Below, piece by piece: positions 45,883 to 57,714 of a DNA stretch of 64,000 nt. The stretch is from assembly GCA_047967505.1 (NCBI GenBank), contig CM106540.1. The stretch is one strand, 5' to 3'. Numbering within the stretch: the stretch's first letter is position 1; each line of letters starts with the position of its first letter. This DNA comes from Dipteris shenzhenensis (taxonomy: Eukaryota > Polypodiophyta > Polypodiopsida > Gleicheniales). The translations under genes and the position numbers were made by a program. The notes under the pieces are model-generated. The model ran no database searches. It saw only the letters and a program-made list of their open reading frames with translations, and was not told the origin of the DNA.

Positions 45883-48800
45883 GACAACAGATAGTACCAA
45901 TTGCGGATGAGATTCTCGCGTGGACAAGAAGAAATGCAGATGCGTTGTGTTCTCTTGTCTGTAGTGTTAGTGATTCCATCATGGCGTTAATTCAACATGT
46001 CACCACAGCGGAGGAGGCATGGACGGCGGTCTTGAAAAATCAGTACGAGACTATGAATCAGACGTGGATTCAAAATCTGGAGACTCAACTCGCGAATGAA
46101 AAGTTGTCTGAGTCTGAAGCGGCAGAGAAGCTCATCACCAGGGTGAAGAATCTGCATGATCAGATGACTGCGATTGGCATCACGATCACTAGTGAGAATC
46201 TAGCACGAAGGTGCATACGGATTCTCCCACCAAAGTACGACGGTCTTGTTACGGTGCTAAATATGCAGAACAGAAATCCACCCCTCAACTTTGAGGATTT
46301 TAGTGCAATGCTTCTGGAGGAGGAGATGCATCAAAAGACGAGGACTGGAGAAGATTCGGCTTTTTGGATCAGATCAAAGAAAGGTGAGGGTAAGGACTCT
46401 GGTAACCCATCTTCTTCTGATAATAAAAAGAGAAAGAAGAAGATTAAGTGCTTCTATTGCAACAAGGCAGGGCACAAGTAGAATGAGTGCTGCAAGAAGA
46501 TTGCAGATAAGAAGAACGGAGTGAAGAAAGAGTCCAGCAATAGCGCGCAGGTAGTAGCCATAGAGCTGTTCATCGCAATTGAGGAGATTTGCACAGAGGC
46601 AGTTCATGTACCTGCAGATGAACCTTGGATCATTAATAGTGGTGCATCGTGCCACATGACCAGTCAAAAGGATTGGTATACCTCTCTACAGCCGGTAGGG
46701 AATGACATCATGGTAACAGTCAGCAATGATGCAAAATGTCCAACAAAAGGAAAAGGTACGATTGCTCTCAAGTCAGATGGAGTTGTAAAACAGTTGTCCT
46801 TGGATGTTCTTTATGTGCCAGATATCAAGAGAAACTTGTTGTCCATTTCTGCGATCACGGATCAGGACCTCAAAATTCAATTCGATAAGAATGGTGCACA
46901 GATCCTGGATCTTCAAGGAAAGGTCGTTGGTAAAGGTACATGGCGCAACAACATTTACGAACTCTCAGCTTTCAGTGCTCGAGTAGATGTGAAGAACATT
47001 AAGCTGTGGCATGAGAGGTTTGGTCATCTAAACCTTAGTTCTTTGAAGGAGATGCATAAAAGTGGAATGATTGCAGACCTATCAGAAATTTCAGATCTGC
47101 CTGATGTATGTGAAGCTTGCATGATGGGCAAGCAGCATCGGCAGCCCTTTCCTAAAGAGGCCAGCAAAGTAAAGGCTCCTCTAGAGCTCGTTCACATGGA
47201 CCTCTGCGGAAAGATGGAGACGAAAGCTTTGGGTGGTTCCTTCTACTTCATGATGCTAATCGACAACTACAGTAGAAGGATATGGATATACTTCCAGAAG
47301 ACGAAAGACGAGGCTTTCAGTAGGTTCAAGGAATGGCATATAATGGTTGAGAAAGAATCGGGGAGGAAGGTGAAGAAGCTGAGATCAGACAGAGGTGGAG
47401 AGTTCACATCGACTGAATTCAAAAGTTACTGCAAAAGTCACGGAATCAAGAGGTAGAAACCCCCGCCACATACATCACAGCAAAATGGAGTAGCAAAATG
47501 CAAGATGCGCGTCATCTGTGAAATGGGCCGGAGTATGATGAAAGGGAAAGATTTGCCTAAGACTTTCTAGGCTGAAGCATGTAACACTTTCTAGGCCGGA
47601 GTATGATGAAAGGGAAAGATTTGCCTAAGACTTTCTAGGCTGAAGCATGTAACACTATAGTTTACATCCTCAATTGTAGCTACACGAAGGCTATGAACGG
47701 GATGACTCCACTGCAAGCCTTTTCTGGTAAGAAACCTTCAGTTACACATTTCAAAGTTTTTGGATGTAACTGCTTTGTGCATGTCCCTGATGCTACCAGG
47801 ACCAAATGGGAACCAAAGAGCTGGAAGTGTATTTTCTTGGGCTACAATGAAGAGGCGAAGGGTTACCATCTCTATAACCCTATTACCAAGAAGGTAATTG
47901 TAAGTCGCGATGTGGTCTTCTCAGAACAACCGCATCAATCAGAGGAGGATGCTTCCTTCCTAGACAACCAGGACCAAGGATATCCATCTAGTAGTACCAC
48001 CAATAGCAAACTAAACTCCCCCACCGATGCTTGGGAGGATTCAAGACAAAGAAGATGAGGAAGAGCCTACGGAACCACAATGGCAATGGCCATTCCCGAA
48101 GTGGGTAAAGCAGCTTTTGGACGGCAGAGAACCTCCAGCCATTGAGGAGGAACCATCCGAACACTGCTGGTCCAAGAGATTAGAGGAGCAAAGAAGGGCG
48201 TAGGAACACTTGGTCAACTATGCTTTGATGATAGAAGTGATCTGTGCTGATGAATCCAAGTGTCTTGAAGAGGCACAAGGCGATGATAGGTGGATGGAGG
48301 CTATGTAGTTGGAGTATGGCTCCATAATGAAGAACAACACTTGGGACCTTGTGGATCGACCACCAAAGTGTAAGGTAATCGGAACCAAGTGGGTGTACAA
48401 GATCAAGTACAAGTTCGACAGCACGTTGGATAAGTACAAGGCTCGGCTCATGGTAAAAGGATTTGCACAGGTACATGGTTTTGATTATTAAGATACTTTT
48501 GCTCCCACAGCTCAACTAACCACAATTCATAGTGTTTTGGCTTTAATTGCCCAGGGAAGTTGGCCCGTGTTTCAAATGGATGTGAAATCCGCCTTTCTGA
48601 ATGGATATCTCAAGGAGGAGTTATACGTGGAACAACCACCAGGTTTTGAGATCCCCAGTTCAAAAGGTAAAGTCTACAAACTAAAGAAGGCACTTTACGG
48701 GCTGAAACAGGCCCCACGAGTGTGGTACCAACAAATTGATGCCTACTTTCTGCAAAATAGGTTCAGGAGGAGCCCATCTGATGCAAATTTGTATATCTTC

Positions 48801-49775
48801 AGAGAAGGAGGCAGGTGTATGATCATGGCCCTTTATGTGGACGACCTTGTCATAACAGGGAACCATGAAGAGAAGATCTTGTAGACGAAGCATTTGCTAG
48901 GAAGAGAGTTTGAAATGACAGATCTCTAACTGATGCATTTCTTGTTGGGGATTGAAGTTTGACAGGAGCTGAAACAGGTCTTCATTTCAGAGCTGAAATA
49001 TGCTAGAGAGATACTGAAAGCATTTGGCATGGCTGAGTGCAAAACAGTTGGTACCCCTATGGACGTTGACGCGAAGCTCTCAAACAAGAATTCATCACCA
49101 CTGGTGGATGAAGCGAAGTACAGAAGGCTTGTGGGCAGCTTGATCTACCTGTGCAACACACGGCCAGACATTAGCTTTGCGACTGGTGTACTAAGCAGGT
49201 TTTCCAATAAGCCCCGGGAGAACCATTGGAGGGCAGGGATGCAGGTGCTGAAATACATCAAAGGCACACTTGATTATGGCATCACCTATACCAAGGGCAA
49301 CATCTTGATCGGATTCTATGACTCGGATTGGGCAGGAGACGTGGACAGCAGGAGATCAGTGACAGGGTACTGTTTCTCACTTGGATCTGGAGTTGTGTCA
49401 TGGGTCAGCAAGAAGCAACCCACAGTTGCTCTTTCTTCTATCAAGGCCGAGTACAAATCTGCATGCTTTGCTTCTTGCGAGGCAGTGTGGTTGAGAAGGA
49501 TTTTGGGGGACATGGGTGCAGTGCAGAACAAGCCTACACACTTATCATGTGACAATCAGAGTTGCATGGCGATTGCAAAGAACCCACTGTTCCACGCTCG
49601 CACAAAACACATTGAGATTCAATATCACTTTGTACGTGATCTGATCATGGATGGAGAGGTCGACTTGGTGTACTGTCCGACTACAAAGAATGTTGCAGAC
49701 ATCTTCACGAAGGCTCTTGGAAGAGACTTGCTGGAGAAGCATCTTCATCGACTTGGCATTGGGCTGAAAAAGTAA
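45883..49775 (+). pseudogene. Copia-3 gag-pol remains
   Basis: Gag from 45883 (after the TSD), zinc knuckle CFYCNKAGHK followed by TAG (46479-46481, for CAG), protease WIINSGASCHMT with Asn at the catalytic Asp (codon 46635-46637), GAG-pre-integrase LWHERFGHLN, integrase core, RT (QMDVKSAFLNGYL; LYVDDLVITGN at about 48830), and RNase H to the stop at about 49775. Stops occur at 47454 (TAG), in two TFWAEA motifs (TGG to TAG), near 48200, 48306 (TAG for CAG), 48488, 48882, 48927 and 48960. A segment of about 68 bp is tandemly duplicated at 47525-47660. The element is dead and older than copia-1 and copia-2. Confidence 0.88.
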
Positions 49776-49805
49776 GTTCACTTGCGGGTGGACATTGAGA
49801 GGGGG

Positions 49806-50536
49806 TGTTAGATATCAATGCTCCACTCTCATGTAACTATATGGGAACTAGATAACTCTACTTGTAAGCCTCCCATATGAGGAGAAGGCATTTGAGTAGC
49901 TCGATTATCCGGTAGGTCCTGGTTTGGACACCAGATGGGGGCCATGTGTGGCCTTATGGCTAGACGGCTTCAGATAAAGTTGGCACACCGCCAACTAGGC
50001 TACATGCAAGTGCAAGAAGGCATCCCTTGACTGACCGCACTGAGGGTAGATGGAGCATTTATCGTGGCAGCCCACTCTGGGGTTGCAGGGCCCGTTTGGA
50101 GCCTCAGATGATCCTAGATGGCTGTGAACCGAACGGAGACCATAGGTTAGTTGCTCAGTGTTGCACACCGGTTCTATCGTATGGTCGGTGGCCTATTTCA
50201 AGACCGACCCCAGTCGACCATTTTGGGTGGATTGGGTCAGCCACCCAATTGAGCCTAACTGACTATGATTGGTGGCTATATAAGAGCAAGCCGGTGAAGC
50301 CCATTTCATCACTGGCTACAGCAATCTTGATTCCTTAGCATCCAGCCTCTGTCTTCTACTGTTTCCGGCATGCCATCGAAGCTTCTTTCACAAGAGTGCA
50401 CGGTTGGGAGGCAGTGCCATCTATTGTATCAATTCTATAGTAATCAAATTTTTGATTCTCCATACTATCTTGTTTTCTCTCTTGCATATGAGATCCTATT
50501 ATTTGTTGAGCACAGACGTTGTATTATTTTCTTACA
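49806..50536 (+). repeat. Copia-3 3' LTR (end tentative)
   Basis: Begins TGTTAGATATCAATG right after a polypurine tract (GAGAGGGGG). I place the end at TTTTCTTACA (50536) by analogy with copia-1, which ends TTCTTTACA; no second LTR is present to confirm it. About 731 bp. Confidence 0.6.
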
Positions 50537-50889
50537 ATTCCAACCTATGTGCAAGGAATGCGGAGTTGGCCATGCTTGCATGGATTGCACACTAAGATCC
50601 TCAACCAACCACGGAAGTCAAACCTGATGTACCTCTAGGGATGATAAGTGTGGAAAATCACAGTGTGGCATCATAGCCAGTCTTGATCATAACAAGATAG
50701 CAGAAAGAAGCGGTATGGCAAAAACTCCTTTCTGCCCAAAAAGCAAAGAGCCCTTTGGAAAAGCAAGCCATGCCAATCCCACAACACAGTTGGGACCTTA
50801 CTAAGAAATTGCCCTACAATGTGGGAGAGTTTCAAAGGATAGATCAGTCTTCACAATACCTCCCCCCCTTGAAGAAGAGGAAAATGTAA
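50537..50889 (+). pseudogene. Gag-like relic preceding third terminus
   Basis: Contains a frame with WDLTKKLPYNVGEFQRID and a C/H-rich piece (CKECGVGHACMDC). The first phrase is related to LTKLSQSLGEFQRWIE at about 61143-61190, so both are fragments of one retroelement family, probably a gag. It is cut at 50890 by the terminus of the third giant-element copy. Confidence 0.4.
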
Positions 50890-51160
50890 TTAACACTTAT
50901 TTCATTAATTTTGGACTTGTCAATGTACAAATTCATTTTTACATATACTTTTGGACTAGTTTTCAGATAAAATTTAAGAGAAATCCAATCTTCAAAGCCA
51001 TATAAAAACATAAAAACAAGCATTTTTTTATATATTTTTTAAGGACATGAAACTAAAATTATAAAATTTAATGCAGCCTAGATAAGTTACATGAAAAAAT
51101 AAGATTCAGCAGTTGTAAACTCTCTTAATATTTAATGGTGTTAATAAAAACCTTCAAAAG
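50890..51160 (+). repeat. Third A-side terminus of the giant element family
   Basis: TTAA at 50890-50893 then CACTTATTTCATTAATTTTG. The following about 265 bp match 700-960 closely, including the block CTTTTGGACTAG. It marks the left end of another element extending right. Its other end is not found in the window. Confidence 0.7.
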
Positions 51161-51390
51161 TAAGATTATTAAAGAAACTCTCACCATATTTATAATAGAA
51201 TTTGACAAACACCAAAAGTTACAATAAGCCTGAGATAAGTTACACAAAAAAGAGTGGTTTAGTAATTGTAAACTCTCTTAATATTTATAATAGTGTTTAG
51301 GAAACACTTTCAAAAGTTACAAGTGGAAGTAGCAAACTCTCACAATATTTATAAAGGTGTTGAAAAACACCAAAAGTTACAATAAGCCTC
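51118..51390 (+). repeat. Subterminal repeats, four copies
   Basis: AACTCTC(T/A)NNATATTTA recurs at 51118, 51176, 51271 and 51335, each followed by a GTGTT-type segment and CAAAAGTTAC. The left copy has one clear unit near 918. Repeated subterminal motifs of this kind bind transposase in En/Spm-like elements; here that role is inferred. Confidence 0.6.
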
Positions 51391-51720
51391 TCACTAGAAG
51401 GCAAATCTATTCTTCACATATCTAACCACTCTTCCTGCCAACATCATAACCTCACTTCCCCTGGTTGCTACCACCCTCTTAACCTTCCTCGAGTCCATCC
51501 TAACATCTATTCCCTCCATCATCTCTTTGCTCATGCCTCTCAGCATTTTCAACTAACCCAACAATCACAAACTTACGAGCCCGTCACACCAAGCTTTTCC
51601 CCCTCCCTTGCTAATCCTACCCTTGAGGATTACCAAGTTGCTCTAACCATTTGCCCAATTCTTCCCCCCGTCCCCTCTGCTCCCCCTTCCGCCACTATCA
51701 CTTTGCCATATTTCTCCCCA
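51391..51720. other. C-rich non-repetitive stretch upstream of frame E
   Basis: Pyrimidine-rich, mostly open in one plus frame but without a start codon or recognisable domain. It could be the upstream part of frame E. Confidence 0.3.
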
Positions 51721-52209
51721 ATGTCCCTCGATTCTCTCCCTGCCCCATCATCACCTTCGACACTTCTGGTGCTTCCATCAGCAGAAAATGACACAGTATT
51801 TGATTTTGAATATCAGGATATGGATAATCCAATTCGTACGCCCATGCCAAGTTCCAATGATGGGTATGATTTTGATGAGATACCACTTCCCAGTAACCCC
51901 ATCAAGGAATTTTGGAGCAAATATCCTGATATGAAAACTCAAGGTGGATGGACCTTGGACAACTTTCCTACCAACCTTCATCAGTGTCAAAGTAGTGAAG
52001 GTTGGATTAGCAAGTTGGATCCACAACCTGATTGGCGCCGTCCCAAGCTCTTTGATGTAATCTTCTTAAAGGAGTACTTATGGGCACCTCCATGTCTCAG
52101 AACCCATCCCAAGTTCTATGCAGTTCCACGGCGTAAAAAATGGGAAGCCAACATGACACATTGGCGGATTTGCAAAAAATGTCAATCCAATGACCAATAC
52201 CCAGAGTAA
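51721..52209 (+). CDS. Frame E: unknown acidic protein with C-terminal CxxC
   Basis: 162 residues from the ATG at 51721. The frame stays open upstream, so it may be an exon of something longer. The N-terminal half is Pro/Ser/Asp-rich. The C-terminal half has many Trp (GGWTLDNF, PDWRRPKLFD, WEANMTHWRICKKC) and basic residues, and ends with a CKKC pair. The amino acid composition looks protein-like. I recognise no family. It is inside the third element, downstream of its terminus. Possibly a cargo or element gene, or a retroelement gag remnant. Confidence 0.35.
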   Translation: MSLDSLPAPSSPSTLLVLPSAENDTVFDFEYQDMDNPIRTPMPSSNDGYDFDEIPLPSNPIKEFWSKYPDMKTQGGWTLDNFPTNLHQCQSSEGWISKLDPQPDWRRPKLFDVIFLKEYLWAPPCLRTHPKFYAVPRRKKWEANMTHWRICKKCQSNDQYPE

Positions 52210-52239
52210 GAAAGAGCTCCAAAACTGTTTGTTAGCAGT

Positions 52240-52690
52240 GCATGATAACTAGTACATCATGCATGCTAAATAGCATATCATGGGTGGTAATAGCATAGAG
52301 CATATGCTACCTAGCACAAAACATATGCTACCATGGAGCATATGCTATCCACTATAGAACATATGCTAATGCTCTACTAACGTACATTTGCTATCTAGCA
52401 TAAAATATATGCTAACATAGAGGATATGCTACCTAGCATTCAAGATATGCTAACTTGCATACAACATATGCTAACCAGCATACAACACATGCTAACAAGC
52501 ATAAACCTAGCTACAACATGCTACCTAGCATACAACGTATGATGTTGAACATATGCTAACTAGCATAGGATAACATACAACATATGCTAACCATGCATGG
52601 AATGTATGCTAGCTAGCATGTGCTAATGGATAGATGGACATGTGCTAACCAACACGAAATAGACGCTACAAAGCATATGATAAATGCTAA
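52240..52690. repeat. AGCATATGCT-type short repeat cluster
   Basis: About 450 bp in which CATATGCTA, TAGCATA and ACATATGCTAAC recur at least twenty times at irregular 10-25 bp spacing, on both strands because the core is palindromic. No coding signal. Confidence 0.8.
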
Positions 52691-52944
52691 CTATTATATG
52701 TAAAAAGAAAACTAATGATGTATTTACTTGCTCGCCAAGCCACGTTGGAATGCATAGTCTTTGGAATCACCATAGTACAATCCGAATATCTACATACACC
52801 ACCAACAGAGCATACAATTGTAAAGAAAATGGCATGGTACATGTGTCTACATGGTAGCATTACCAACATCAAGGTCTCCTCTACATTGAATGTTTCATTA
52901 TGCAACCAACACAGTTTCCCGAATGAGTTAGGTTGTATGCATGA

Positions 52945-54025
52945 CTAGTAACCACAGAAGTAGCAGATGGGAAAAGTCAAGCTTGGCACCCTGCCTGCAC
53001 TTGGTGGAGCATCTCCAGAAGCAATGCATGGTTCCCTTCCAACTCCTTCATGAGGTGAGTGTAGCTTCACATCATCCTGCAATATAGAAAACATGCAAAG
53101 GAATTAATTTATATACACATACATATTACAATCAAAATAGAGAAACCAAAAAAATGATAAAAGTACCTCAATAAGGGATAGTGTATAGGAGTCATCTGAT
53201 CCTACTCCAAGAAACTCCAACGTTGAATGGTTTGTTGCCATCTGCACCTCAAGTTTGGATCTCTCAATGGAATTTTCAAGAAGCAAGGAAGCTAGCTTGG
53301 CTTGTGCTGACAGAACTTGAGTTCTTAAAATACCAATGGCTATACCAAGTTTCTCATTGCTCATCTTTTGAATCTTTGCTTCCTCCATTGTCCTTTTTGC
53401 AATTGCAAGTGCATTCTTTGCAATGTCCTCTCTTTTTACTATGTCTTCAATTAATGCTTTAATCTTCAAGGCCTCAGCTTGTGGCATGCAAACTACACTC
53501 AAAATGCCACTGTTCGTTACTCTTGTTGATTGAGGAGTTTTTCAATTTGGAGGTGCTCCCGCATGTTGTCCTCTAGGGCATCACCTAGGGTGCCATTATT
53601 CAGCTTCCAATGCATATAATGACTTTTAAAGTGCCCCCATTTTTTCAATTCATTGTTGTACTCCTCAGCAACAACAACATCCCAAGCGAAATGCATGGCC
53701 TTGCTTTCTTTCAAAACCGTAAGAGTAAACCGGAGCACGTATGCCCTTACAAAAGCAACTCCAAATTCCATGTTGGTAGGACGCTTCTGGTATACCTTGT
53801 TGAAAAAAATCATCATGTCCTCAAAACTTTTTGGCCAAATACCATTGCACTTAATCCAATATGCTCAGTTTTCTTTTGTGTGATTGAAGACAAACAACCA
53901 TTCGTGTTCTGAGACATCACTTTCCTTTAATAGCTTTGGGTCCTAGCCTTCTATGTTGAGCCCATATTGTGTGTAAAAATCCTCTTTCGTGAGGTCAAAA
54001 ATTCTCTTTCTTGGATAACCCACCT
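52945..54025 (-). pseudogene. Gene D: broken two-exon coiled-coil gene
   Basis: Reading right to left. A possible acceptor (GCATAG/CGAGG) near 54046 opens a frame RWKAQKVGYPRKRIF, followed by EHEWLFVFNHTKEN, KCNGIWPKSFEDM and VVAEEYNNELKKWGH. It then shifts by one frame near 53516 and continues as EALKIKALIEDIVKRE, a K/E-rich predicted coiled coil, to a splice donor at 53167. Intron 53077-53166 (90 bp, GT-AG). The last exon ends at 52945 (FCGY, stop). Damage: TAG near 53944, TGA near 53866 and the frameshift. The Lys-Trp-Gly-His pattern with a C-terminal coiled coil suggests a transposon-associated protein, but I cannot assign a family. Confidence 0.5.
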
Positions 54026-54049
54026 TTTGTGCCTTCCACCTCGCTATGC

Positions 54050-54640
54050 AGAAACATAATATCAATATCCAAGAAAGAGACCCATGTAAATAATAACCAA
54101 AAAGAGAGAGAGATGCAGTTACAAAGAGGGAGATAGAGAGAGAGCTCGAGCAATCGAGAGCTAGAGAGAGAGACTAAGACTGAGTGATGGAAGATACTTC
54201 CAGAGGAGTCTCGCTTCATATGCATATTTATATCCTCTTCTGTAAGCAACCTTCAAGGTAGAGGGTCTACTATTTTCCTCTTATCCTCCAGTTATTCTCT
54301 GGTTCGCACTTGCTTCATGGTTTCTTCACATGAAAACATTGACAGAAGAAGTAGGAGGAGTACACATTCCACCACCCAAGGCCCGTCTTTAGTTATACTT
54401 CATGTGCCACTCACCATCATTCAAATGACTTGTTATTGGAAAATATAAATACGTGTAAAATAACTATAGGGCCGACTTGTATGCTTGTTACACCACCTCT
54501 TGAAATGTGTTTACAAGCATAAATAACATAGTACGTTAACTTGCTTACAACCCTACACAACCAAATGGTGTACGTGCAATCTCTCACTGTGCAAATGTAT
54601 CCACTTCTATATCAACACCTATAGTTTCATCATTACCAAT
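54050..54640. other. Non-coding, includes (AGAGAG) stretch
   Basis: A short GAGAGA-rich tract (about 54100-54180) and otherwise unique AT-rich sequence. No gene seen. Confidence 0.4.
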
Positions 54641-56570
54641 ATCATTGTCATGATTTGATGATGATTCAAAAGTGGATGATCTAGCGTAGTATGAACAAGA
54701 GAATTTTCTTCATCCCTATGAAGGCCTAGTGCTTCTTCCATTTGCAACCATGTGAGTCTAATTGCCTTCCGTTGGTTTTCCCACATACATGGATTCTCTT
54801 GAAAATATTTCTTAGAGTTCTTCCAATCCACCCTATGTACATGTGCTAGACTCAATCTATCCTACTTCACCACAGTGTGTATGTTTGACCTACGATGTTT
54901 GAGTACCTCGCCCATCCGTCAAAGTATACATGCATAATCAAATGCATACATAGGTGGGTTTGGGTACTCTTACATTAGTTAGTCTAAGATATGCATTTTT
55001 TTTGTTTTGCCTTGCTTGTGTCAATCATAAAAAAGTGAGAAAAAAGCTCGCCCTAAAATGTGATGTGCAAAGCTACCTCATGTGACCTATCACAGCACCA
55101 CCTTTATCATCTTCAATGACTTCCTTAAGGCTATTGATATTATACTACAAGTTTTCATTGTGGAAATTTTAAAAGTAGTTAGATGTGATGTTAGGGGTGG
55201 TGGTGGTGAAAGTGGAGGTGGAGCATTGAGGATTGGAGTCCGTGGTAGGGGTGGCGATGGGGCCAGTGGTAGGCTATGTCTCAGGATATCTATCTTGGCT
55301 AGAATGCACTGTCTCATCTATGTCTTTCAAGGAACCCCTACAACATCCCCGACTCTTCCTAAGTTCCCCATTCCCAGCAATCAATGATGCCTGACAATGG
55401 AGAGACAACCTCTCTTTTGCTAGGGAGGTGCGACCTCTCTCCACTAGGGCAATGAGGCCTACAATATGAAGATATTGAATTGTCTCATTGTACTAAGGAG
55501 GCCTCTTGTGAGGAGACATTGGAGAGGCAGGATACAAGGCCATGTGTGACTAAAGAGCCTATTGTAATGCCTCTAGCTACAATGGACTCATATATCCACA
55601 ATCTCGTCCAAGCTCAACTTTGAGATGTGTGTCAAAACATCTTGACTATGATGTCGTAGACCAACATGAAGGCATAGCTATTATAATGGAAAGACACAAA
55701 CAAACAAAAAAAATGAAACTATATCAACAAAATTGTATAAAAGAACAAAGCAAAATATGGAATACAAAAAAGAGAGAAAAGAGAGGGGGAAATAGAGAAA
55801 AGAGAGGGGAAAAGAGGGGATGAAGGGAAAAGCGAGAAAAGATAGGGGAAAAGAGAAGGAGAAAGCGAGAGAAGAGAGGGTGAAATAGAGACAAGAGAGG
55901 GGAAAAGAGAGATAATAGAGGGAAAAGACAAGAGAGGGTAAAGACAAGAGAGGGGGAGAAAGAGAGAGAAGAGAGGGGAAAAGATGCAAAAAAGAGAGGG
56001 GAAAATATACAAAAAAGAGAGGGTAAAGATAAGAGAGGGGAAAAGAGAGACAAGAGAAGGGAAAAGGTGTAGAAAAGAAAGGGGAAAAGATGTGGAAAAG
56101 AGACGGAAAAGATGCATGAAACAAATGGGAAAAGAGAGACAAGAGAGGGTAAAAGAGAGGGGGAAAGAGAGAAAATAATGGCGGAAGGGAAGAATAAAGA
56201 CGACGACTATTAGTAGTAGTATTTTGTATTAAGAGAAAAGAGAGGGGAGAAACAAGCGGGGAAAAGAGAGAGAAGCGAGGGGTAAAAAGAGGGAAAAGAT
56301 GTAGAAATGAGAGGGAAAAGATGTGGAAATGAGAGGGAAAAGAGAGAAAATGAGAGGGAAAAAGAGAGAAAATAGAGGGGAAAAGAGACTCGGGGGAAAG
56401 AGAAAAAAGAGAGGGAAAAGAAAGAGGGAAAAAGAGAGAAAAGAGAGGGGAAAAGAGAGAAAAGAGAGGGTAAAAGAGAGGGGAAAAGAGAGAAAAAAGA
56501 GGGGAAAAGAGAGGGGAAAAGAGAGAAAAAAGAGGGGAAAAGAGAGACAAGAAGGATATGGGGAGGTGTC
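54640..56570 (-). repeat. Inverted repeat 2, left arm
   Basis: It contains, in reverse orientation relative to 62150-63760, a frame with VHRVDWKNSKKYFQENPCMWENQRKA (minus, ends in 54619-54855), a low-complexity segment encoding GGGGES-like repeats (55190-55270), and a purine-rich AAAAGAGAGGGG array (55780-56550). The match to the right arm is interrupted by indels. The frames are decayed; the W-rich motif is not assigned to a family. Confidence 0.65.
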
Positions 56571-57244
56571 GATGGGAGTTTCCAAGATGGGAGAAGAGAT
56601 GCTAAGGCATAGGTGGGAGTAGAGCGGGGAGTGGAGGTGGGGAAGTAACGTGGGAGTTGAAAAGATAGGGAGTTATAGATATGAGAAGGGACCAGATATG
56701 CAGTGGCATAGGTGGGAGTTGCAAAGAGGCCAATGGTGAGGATGGTGCAGACTAGGTCATGGATAAAAGCCTCCATGAAAGCATACTAATCGTGTGATCA
56801 GGGAAAATTTTAGCCAAGTTTTTTTCCACAAAGCATGAAAAATAAACTTTATAGTTTGATAATTTGTGTGTTTCTAGCCTATGTGCTTGTGTCCTATGGG
56901 TATGATGCTTTTCACATGCATTAACCTCACCCCCATTGATGCCCATGTAAAGTATCATACCCACTAGATATCGTTTGCATGATTGTACATGCATATATAC
57001 TTGTGGCTTGCTTATGCAAAGTACTATACCCACTAGATTTTATTTCCACAATGTTCCTAATGGAACAACAAAAAAGTGGTTACAACCAGAAGTTATCATA
57101 CTATGGGTTCAACTACTTCTAGTATTCTTGGTTGTTTCACAAAGGTATGGTAACGATATCTAACAAAGTGCATGTATTGGTTTGAACATATCCCAATGGA
57201 AGAGTCAGAATGGGGTTATAATTAACCATAAGGTGTCATGCTAG
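56571..57244. other. Unique sequence between inverted repeat 2 and X repeat
   Basis: GTGGGAG-rich at the left end (56560-56720), then AT-rich. No gene recognised. Confidence 0.35.
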
Positions 57245-57714
57245 GATCCAACATATTCATTTTCTTTCTAGTAGGGACCAAATTATGATTACTATCTTGA
57301 GGTATGCATTTGTATTCTTGACCAAGGTGAGAACCAAGGCACTATAAAAAAATAGTGATATCTACTAGAAGCCTTGCAAAAATAAGGGACTATTGTGGTA
57401 GTAAAAATAGCTAAGGAAACACTTCAATTTAGTCCAAGTTGACTTCACAGGCTTAGAAAAATAAAAATGAATGCTAACTAGCAAGGTCACCATGGATAAA
57501 TCTTTCAAGAAACTCCCTACACCTTCTTTTCCTCCAAATAGCCATCCATCCAAATCCCTTTAGTTGGAGACATCTAATAGGAGTACTACATGTTGTTCAT
57601 GTTCTATTTTATATTGGCCCTTTGTAATGCCTTTAGTGCTAGCAAATGAGATGGGTGTAGGATTTCCTCTCCTCTTCTCTCTTCCCTCTCATTTTCTCTC
57701 ATTTTCCTCTGATG
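57245..57714 (+). repeat. X repeat, copy 1
   Basis: Direct repeat of 61725-62180 (about 460 bp). It starts near ATCCAACATATTCATTTTC and ends in the first pyrimidine tract. In the second copy the pyrimidine array continues into inverted repeat 2; here it breaks at about 57714. Confidence 0.75.

Larger units (their letters stand above)
41850..50536 (+). mobile_element. Copia-3: 5'-truncated Ty1/copia element, host of copia-2
   Basis: Begins abruptly at 41850 inside gag (reading EPVPRPNPTNA). Copia-2 interrupts it at 41881-45877, and removing that insertion restores the frame (NPTNA-GQQIVPIADEI). Gag, pol and one 3' LTR follow; the 5' LTR and primer site are absent. It is heavily mutated, with at least nine nonsense codons. 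The junction at 41849/41850 with gene A' suggests a deletion or rearrangement that fused the two elements. Confidence 0.8.

Noticed and set aside
52240-52690. CRISPR array
   Set aside because: No constant repeat length or spacer structure; eukaryotic context; motif is short and palindromic.
55082-55387. Gly/Arg-rich frame of 101 codons
   Set aside because: It spans a low-complexity GGTGGTGG segment of inverted repeat 2, and the other arm is not open in the same frame.
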